In this document: piece after piece, positions 30,049 through 38,229 of the stretch
Numbering within the stretch: the stretch's first letter is position 1
Layout: the number at the start of each line of letters is the position of its first letter
From: Mycobacterium sp.
GTDB taxonomy: Bacteria; Actinomycetota; Actinomycetes; Mycobacteriales; Mycobacteriaceae
DNA length: 38,229 nucleotides
Direction of reading: 5' to 3'
NCBI GenBank assembly: GCA_011620645.1
Contig: WOYS01000061.1
Location: forward strand, 4,325 to 42,553
Translations under genes and position numbers: made by a program
Notes under the pieces: generated by a model
Databases searched by the model: none
What the model saw: the letters and a program-made list of their open reading frames with translations, nothing else
Told to the model about the DNA's origin: nothing

Positions 30049-30190
30049 GCTTGGCGCGGTGAAAGACCACCGTGAGCGGATCGCCCATGTCGGTCATCGC
30101 CGGGAAGTCCAATAGCTTGGCGGCATAGATCCCACCGGCCAGCGGCACGATGACCAGCAGCAGCTCGACCAACCGGAAAATCAGCCCCAC
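30008..30190 (-). CDS. Small membrane protein, function unknown
   Basis: This 60-codon frame starts with GTG 30 bases after the ketopantoate reductase-like gene on the same strand. The product has one clear membrane segment (LIFRLVELLLVIVPLAGGIYAA, residues 3–24) and a charged soluble tail containing HRAKLAL. The ribosome site is weak. The last ~15 codons overlap the monooxygenase fragment on the other strand, so the true C-terminus may have been altered by the deletion there. I do not recognise a family. It could be spurious, but the N-terminal helix and operon position argue for a real gene. Confidence 0.4.
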   Translation of the reverse strand: MGLIFRLVELLLVIVPLAGGIYAAKLLDFPAMTDMGDPLTVVFHRAKLALRSSRDVERAA

Positions 30191-30220
30191 CTGGCCAGGA
30201 TGCCACCGGCGAGCCTCGGG

Positions 30221-31120
30221 CTATCCCGGTCCGTCGCTGGCCGCGGCAAGCAACGGAACCAGCACGTCACCGACCGGTGTGGCCAAACCATGCTCGGCGG
30301 CCTTGCGGACGATGACGCCGTTGCGGATGTCCCATTCCAGCTGGCGGTGCGCTTCGGCGTCCGAGAGCATCGACGTGGTCAGATCCTCGGGGGCGGCGGC
30401 GAACATCTCGGTCATCTCGTCGATGACCGTGTCCGGCAGGTGGGCGCCCTCAGCGCGGGCCACCGCCAGGCATTCGGTCAGATAGCGGCGCGCCAGGGCG
30501 GCGACGTCGGCGCGGCGGAACATCCCGGATCGCCGCCCGGCCAGCACCATGAACCCGGCCAACGCGTTGACCAACAGCTTGCGCCACGCCTCGGTGCAGA
30601 AATCGGGGTCCAGTTCGACCGTCATCCCGGCCGGGCGCAGCACCGCCGCCAGAATGTCGGCGTCCTCGCCCTCGGGCAGTACCACGCGGACCTCGGTGCG
30701 CAGCCGCACCCAACCGCTCGGCTGCGTTTCGGCGGAGAACCACACGACGGCGGGCACGATATGCGCCGACGGGCAGAACCGGCCGACCCGCTCGACCTGC
30801 TCGACACCGTTCTGCAGCACGCAGACCACCGTGTGCTCGTCGCACAACCGGTGCAGCCAGCCGGCCGCCTGCTCGTTGTGGGTGTCCTTGACTGCGAGCA
30901 GCACCACGTCGGCGCGGCCGTCGACGTCGTCGAAGTCGGTCAACACCGGACCGGGCACCACGATCGTTTCCCCGTCGTCGCGGCGAACCTCGATGCGATC
31001 ACGCGGCGTGTGCCCGCACACCGTCACGCGATGACCGGCCGCATGCAACAGTGCGGCGACGGTGGAACCGATGGCCCCGGGACCGACAAGTGCTATCGAG
31101 CTGCCCACCGCTCCCAACAT
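30221..31120 (-). CDS. Ketopantoate reductase-like (PanE/ApbA) oxidoreductase
   Basis: This protein of about 299 residues is of the ApbA/PanE family. Authentic members reduce 2-ketopantoate to pantoate with NADPH for CoA synthesis, but many paralogues have other substrates. The Rossmann motif GPGAIGS lies at 13–19. VLLAVKDTHNEQA and VLQNGVEQVE follow, and the C-terminal domain carries the conserved lysine motif AWRKLLVNALAG. I start it at ATG 31120, just ahead of the Rossmann strand. The open frame extends to 31192, but that would add 24 residues of no family resemblance. It is divergent from the nifJ operon, across about 117 bases. Confidence 0.85.
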   Translation of the reverse strand: MLGAVGSSIALVGPGAIGSTVAALLHAAGHRVTVCGHTPRDRIEVRRDDGETIVVPGPVLTDFDDVDGRADVVLLAVKDTHNEQAAGWLHRLCDEHTVVCVLQNGVEQVERVGRFCPSAHIVPAVVWFSAETQPSGWVRLRTEVRVVLPEGEDADILAAVLRPAGMTVELDPDFCTEAWRKLLVNALAGFMVLAGRRSGMFRRADVAALARRYLTECLAVARAEGAHLPDTVIDEMTEMFAAAPEDLTTSMLSDAEAHRQLEWDIRNGVIVRKAAEHGLATPVGDVLVPLLAAASDGPG

Positions 31121-31202
31121 ACCGAGGCGTACTAAATTGGTTGTCACCGTTATGAGCGCAGGGGTCCGTGGATTCAACTCGCGGTAGGACACGCCACGAG
31201 AT

Positions 31203-31221
31203 GCCCCACCCTCGGTGGGGC
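31203..31221. promoter_or_regulatory. Perfect palindrome upstream of the nifJ operon
   Basis: GCCCCACC and GGTGGGGC form a perfect 8-bp inverted repeat with a 3-base spacer (CTC). Its right end is three bases before a TATCGT hexamer that could be the −10 element. A symmetric 19-bp site in the −35/spacer position is what an operator looks like. As RNA it would be a tight hairpin, but it lies upstream of the predicted transcription start. It sits between two divergent genes and could serve both. Confidence 0.5.
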
Positions 31222-31223
31222 CC

Positions 31224-31229
31224 TATCGT
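31224..31229 (+). promoter_or_regulatory. Candidate −10 element for a leaderless transcript
   Basis: TATCGT fits the mycobacterial TANNNT −10 pattern. Transcription would begin 7–9 bases downstream, at or next to the A of the ATG at 31238. This would give a leaderless mRNA, a common mode in mycobacteria. No TTGACA-like −35 is seen; the palindrome occupies that region. The prediction rests on spacing only. Confidence 0.35.
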
Positions 31230-31237
31230 TGGAGTCG

Positions 31238-32907
31238 ATGACCGCCAACCCACGAGGTGCCGACCCGGGTGCCGGTCCCGCGGGGCCGGCACTGGACATC
31301 ACGGCCCTGCCGGATCTGCTCGACGATCGGTCCCGCGCCGGGCCGGTGCGCGAGCGTAGGCCGGTGTACGTCGATCTGCTGCCGCCGTGTAACGCGACCT
31401 GCCCGGCCGGTGAAAACATCCAAGCCTGGCTGAGCCATGCTCGGGTCGGCGAGCTTGAACAGGCGTGGCGCCAGTTGGTCGCTGACAATCCCTTCGCCGC
31501 GATCCACGGTCGGGTCTGTTATCACCCGTGCGAGTCGGTTTGCAATCGCGCTGATCTCGACGCTGCGGTGTCCATCCATTCGGTGGAACGGTTGCTCGGC
31601 GATTCGGCACGCCAGCACGGGTGGCAGTTCGAGCCGCCACCACAGCCGACCGGCAAGCGGGTGCTGGTCGTCGGCGCCGGACCGAGTGGACTGTCCGCCG
31701 CCTACCACCTGGCCCGGCGCGGGCATCACGTCGAAATCCGCGATGCCGGCGCCGAACCTGGCGGGATGATGCGCTACGGCATCCCGAACTACCGGCTCCC
31801 CCGCGATGTTCTCGATGCCGAAGTGCATCGCATCGCCGCCCTAGGGGTGCAGTTGACGTTCAATCACCGGGTTGAAGACCTTGCCGCCGAACGCGAGTCG
31901 GGCAACTTCGATGCCGTGTTCGTCGCGGTCGGGGCGCACCTGGCCAAACGTGTCGACATCCCGGCGCGCGACGCCGGGCCGATGTTGGACGCGTTGTCGT
32001 TTCTGCGCAGCGTCGCCGCCGGTGAACGCCCCGCAATCGGTCGCCACGTGGCGGTCTACGGCGGTGGCAACACCGCCATGGATGCCGCCCGCGTGGCCCG
32101 CCGTCTCGGCGCCGACGATGCGGTCATCATCTACCGCCGCACCCGTGCGCAGATGCCCGCCCACGAGGAGGAGGCGCAAGAGGCCGAACGGGAGGGCGTG
32201 CGGATCAACTGGTTACGCACGATCACCGCCTTCGACGGCCCGGAGCTGCAGGTGGAGGTGATGGAACTGGACGAGGCTGGCCGTCCGCGGCCCACCGGGC
32301 GCTTCGAGACCCTTGCTGCCGACACCGTGATCATGGCGTTGGGTCAGGAGACCGAGTCGGCGTTCATGCGGACATTGCCGGGGGTGGAGTTCGAACACGA
32401 CGGCAGTGTCCGAGTCTCACCGTCGCTGATGACCGGCTGCCCTGGGGTGTTCGCGGGCGGGGACATGGTGCCCAGTGAGCGCACCGTCACGGTCGGCGTC
32501 GGGCACGGCAAGAAGGCGGCACACTACATCGACGCCTGGCTGCGCGGGGCCGACGGCGAGGCGCCCGCCAAACACCCCATCGTGACCTTCGGCCAGCTCC
32601 ACCTGTGGTACTTCGGTGATGCACCCCGACGCGCCCAGCCCGAACTCTCCGCTGAACAGAGCGTGACGGGGTTCGACGAGGTGGTCGGCGGTTTGTCGGC
32701 GGAGGCCGCCGTCTTCGAGGCGGGCAGATGCCTCTCGTGCGGCAACTGTTTCGAATGTGACGGCTGTCTCGGCGCCTGTCCCGAGGACGCGGTGATCAAG
32801 CTGGGAACGGGCCGCCGCTACCGGTTCGACCACGACAAGTGCACCGGTTGCGCCACGTGCTTCGAGCAGTGCCCGGTCCATGCCATCGAGATGATTCAGG
32901 AGCCGAC

Positions 32908-32911
<4 letters not shown>
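31238..32911 (+). CDS. GltD/PreT-like FAD-NADPH oxidoreductase fused to a C-terminal double [4Fe-4S] ferredoxin
   Basis: This is a 557-residue soluble iron–sulfur flavoprotein. The N-terminal helical Fe–S domain of the GltD/PreT type has C51, C55, C94, C98 and C102. The FAD motif GAGPSG is at 146–151, and GGMMRYGIPNYRLP at 175–188 is diagnostic of the family. The NADPH site is GGGNTAMD (275–282) with YRRTRAQMPA after it. The C-terminal ferredoxin domain has two CxxCxxCxxxCP clusters (C504/507/510/514 and C535/538/541/545) plus an extra C498/C501 pair. It probably exchanges electrons between ferredoxin-level clusters and NADP(H), working with the pyruvate oxidoreductase encoded next, whose start overlaps its stop by four bases (ATGA). 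TTG at 31229 is an alternative start. It is a paralogue of gltD in this window, but no gltB-like partner adjoins it. Confidence 0.9.
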
Positions 32912-36479
<3,568 letters not shown>

Positions 36480-36480
<1 letters not shown>

Positions 36481-37490
36481 TGGATCTGTCCACCAGCTAC
36501 CTCGGCCTGACGCTGCGTAATCCGTTGCTCGCCTCGGCCTCCCCACTGAGCAGAACGCTCGACGGCATCCGACGCCTCGCCGACGCCGGTGTCGGCGCGG
36601 TCGTGCTCTACTCGCTGTTCGAGGAACAACTACGCCGCGAAGCCGAGCGCGACGCGCGACTGGCCGCCCAGGGCAACGAAAGCTACGCCGAATCCCTGAC
36701 CTACTTTCCCGCCGCCGTCGAACCCGACCTCGGCGCCCACCGCTACCTGAGGCTCCTCGAACGCGCCGCGACCACAATCGAAATCCCCGTCATCGGCAGC
36801 CTCAACGGCACCACCCCCGGTGGCTGGGCCCGTTATGCGCGCTCCATGCAGGACGCCGGGGCGGCCGCAATCGAAGTCAACATCTACTATCTGCCCGGCG
36901 ACCCACGCATCGACGGCCGGGAGGTCGAACAACGCCACATCAACGTTCTACGCCTGGTCAAGGACGCGGTGAATGTGCCGGTAGCGATCAAACTCAGTCC
37001 CTACTTCAGCGCGATCGCCGAGATGGTGCAGCGGCTGGACCAGGCTGGTGCCGACGGGTTCGTGCTGTTCAACCGGTTCTTGCAGCCAGACATCGACTGC
37101 GAGACGCTCACCATGGTGCCCACGGTAACCCTGTCGACATCCGCCGACACTCGTCTTCCGCTCACCTGGATCGCACTGCTCCGCGGGCGGGTGCAGGCGT
37201 CGCTGGCCGCCAGCACCGGAGTCGAGACCGCCACCGACGTGATCAAATACCTGCTCGCCGGAGCCGATGTCGTCCAGTCCGCGTCAACGCTGCTGCGCCA
37301 CGGCCCCGACCACGCCACCGTGCTACTCGACGGATTGTCTAGTTGGATGAGGCGAAAGGGGTACGCCACGGTCGATGAAGTCCGCGGCGTGCTCGCGGTG
37401 CCGACCACTGAAGACCCGGCTGCGCGCGAACGCGCAGCCTACGTAGGAGCTCTCCTTGACGCCGATGGCCGCGCCTACGGCAGCTGGTGA
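36480..37490 (+). CDS. Dihydroorotate dehydrogenase-like FMN protein (PreA/PyrD superfamily)
   Basis: This is a 336-residue β/α-barrel flavoprotein. Landmarks are LRNPLLASASPLS near 11–23, IGSLNGTTPGGW, VAIKLSPYF with the FMN-contacting lysine, and the C-terminal phosphate-binding region STGVETATDVIKYLLAGADVVQSAS. Where true dihydroorotate and dihydropyrimidine dehydrogenases have the substrate motif NxSCPN/H, this protein has NIYYLPGD, so oxidation of dihydroorotate is unlikely. It has no ferredoxin domain of its own, although PreA does. The ATG overlaps the nifJ stop by one base (TGATG) and GGAAGGA lies six bases upstream, so it is the third cistron. The biological substrate is unknown. Confidence 0.88.
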
Positions 37491-37502
37491 CGGTGCGCCG
37501 CT

Positions 37503-37913
37503 TTACACAACGCCGGCAGACAGAAATGTGGGGACCAGCGGAAACCCCGGCCAGTTGCGGACCATCGTCCATGCCACCGCCGCAATGATGACCGTGGCGG
37601 TGGCAGCCGTAGGCATGAGCTGCAGACCGCGCCGCCACCGCACCACCAGCCACACCAACAGCGCCGGTAAGCCGACCAATAGGAAGGCGTTGTCCACGAC
37701 GGCGGCCGTGACATCGCCGTGCAGCAGATCGTGCGTCATCCGCAGGCCGCCGCAGGCCGGGCAGTCCAGTCCGGTCAGCGCCTTGAACGGGCAGCCCGGG
37801 AACAGGAATCCCGCCCGGTGCGGATCTGCCAGACCGACATAGGCCAGCGCGCCGGCCGATGCCGCCCCGGTGCCGAGCACCCCCGCGCGGACGGTCGCGC
37901 CCTCAGATGCCAT
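37503..37913 (-). CDS. DUF2752 membrane protein
   Basis: This protein of about 136 residues shows the DUF2752 hallmark CPFKALTGLDCPACGGLRMTHDLLHGD: three closely spaced cysteines and a histidine pattern between membrane segments. Hydrophobic stretches follow (FLLVGLPALLVWLVV and a last one near the C-terminus). Function is unknown. M. tuberculosis has a similar gene (Rv1616, from memory) directly beside pykA. I use ATG at 37913, which overlaps the TM2 gene stop by 11 bases. An in-frame GTG at 37940 would extend it by nine residues. It converges on the nifJ operon with a 12-base gap. Confidence 0.85.
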   Translation of the reverse strand: MASEGATVRAGVLGTGAASAGALAYVGLADPHRAGFLFPGCPFKALTGLDCPACGGLRMTHDLLHGDVTAAVVDNAFLLVGLPALLVWLVVRWRRGLQLMPTAATATVIIAAVAWTMVRNWPGFPLVPTFLSAGVV

Positions 37914-38229
37914 CGCGCAAGGGCCGGCCCTGCGGGTCACGAACCCGGTCGGCGAGGATCAGGATCGCGTCGATGATCCCCCAGATGACGGCACCGATGA
38001 AGCAGGTGACGAACCCGACGAGCAGCTGGGCGATGCCGAGCCCAGTTTGGCCGAGGTAGATGCGCCCGATACCGACGAAGCCGAACAGGCCCAGCAGCTG
38101 CAGCAGGCCCGCGACCACCTTGGATTTCTCAGAATAGGGCTCCCCGGTCATGGGGTTGCGGCCGTAGGGGGCCAGCGGGTCGTAGTACGCGCCGGGTTGG
38201 GCGGGTGGTGGGTAATTGGCACTGCCGGG
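37903..38229 (-). CDS. TM2-domain membrane protein (5' end outside window)
   Basis: The frame stays open to the window edge, so the start lies beyond 38229. At least 108 residues are seen. A Pro/Tyr-rich N-terminal part (NYPPPAQPGAYYDPLAPYG) leads to the TM2 domain. That domain reads SEKSKVVAGLLQLLGLFGFVGIGRIYLGQ, then a second helix, and ends with the conserved WGIIDAILIL and DRVRDPQGRPL. TM2 proteins are small two-helix membrane proteins of unknown function. An internal ATG at 38151 would remove the proline-rich part and is less likely. It lies upstream of the DUF2752 gene in a coupled pair. Confidence 0.85.
   Translation of the reverse strand, partial: PGSANYPPPAQPGAYYDPLAPYGRNPMTGEPYSEKSKVVAGLLQLLGLFGFVGIGRIYLGQTGLGIAQLLVGFVTCFIGAVIWGIIDAILILADRVRDPQGRPLRDGI

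Noticed and set aside
31154..31176. Possible DosR-type box (GGGGTCCGTGGATTC) upstream of the nifJ operon
   Set aside because: Only one half-site is similar to GGGAC/GGGTC and the second half does not match GTCCC, so the dyad symmetry is missing.

Overview
The window is high-GC actinobacterial DNA and almost certainly comes from a mycobacterium, most likely a rapid grower of the Mycolicibacterium type. The gene order supports this. A PdtaR-type ANTAR response regulator, cydABDC, a TesB thioesterase, pyruvate kinase, a DUF2752 protein and a TM2 protein occur in an arrangement I know from mycobacteria (the Rv1615–Rv1626 neighbourhood of M. tuberculosis). Many short overlaps between genes and frequent GTG/TTG starts fit as well. 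No insertion sequence, integrase, phage gene or CRISPR array is visible.

Layout. Positions 194–1120 encode a D-2-hydroxyacid dehydrogenase. Positions 1102–6181 (minus) hold a complete branched-chain amino acid ABC importer (livK-H-M-G-F), with a strong hairpin between the binding protein and the permeases. The response regulator pdtaR (6395–7021, minus) follows, then a CAA-anticodon tRNA with an unexpectedly short variable loop. Positions 7300–8290 are a gene graveyard: a hotdog thioesterase start, a frameshifted hypothetical gene, and the 3' end of a lost TAXI receptor. An intact TAXI-TRAP transporter (receptor plus fused permease) follows at 8414–11478. A polar amino acid ABC importer lies on the minus strand at 11516–14170, and an HdeD-like membrane protein at 14352–14984.

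The respiratory block cydA-cydB-cydD-cydC (15110–20816) encodes cytochrome bd oxidase and its assembly ABC exporter. A BlaI/MecI-like inverted repeat precedes it, and a 30-bp in-frame repeat sits at the cydB/cydD junction. A DUF4190 protein closes this plus-strand run. On the minus strand come tesB, pyk, and the glutamate synthase genes gltD and gltB (21283–29685). Next are a decayed flavin monooxygenase fragment, a small membrane protein and a ketopantoate reductase-like gene.

The most unusual part is the plus-strand three-gene operon at 31238–37490. It encodes a GltD/PreT-like FAD-NADPH oxidoreductase with a C-terminal double [4Fe-4S] ferredoxin domain, a full-length NifJ-type pyruvate:ferredoxin oxidoreductase, and a dihydroorotate dehydrogenase-like FMN protein that lacks the usual SCPN substrate motif. 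Together the first and third proteins carry every domain of a dihydropyrimidine dehydrogenase (PreT + PreA), but with the ferredoxin domain moved to the other subunit and a pyruvate oxidoreductase gene placed between them. My inference is an electron-transfer module that moves electrons from pyruvate to NADP+ and to an unknown substrate of the FMN protein. The window ends in the DUF2752 gene and a TM2-domain gene that runs off the edge.

Taken together the region is rich in central carbon and nitrogen redox metabolism (pyruvate kinase, pyruvate oxidoreductase, NADPH-dependent glutamate synthase), amino acid uptake (two ABC importers) and alternative respiration (cytochrome bd).
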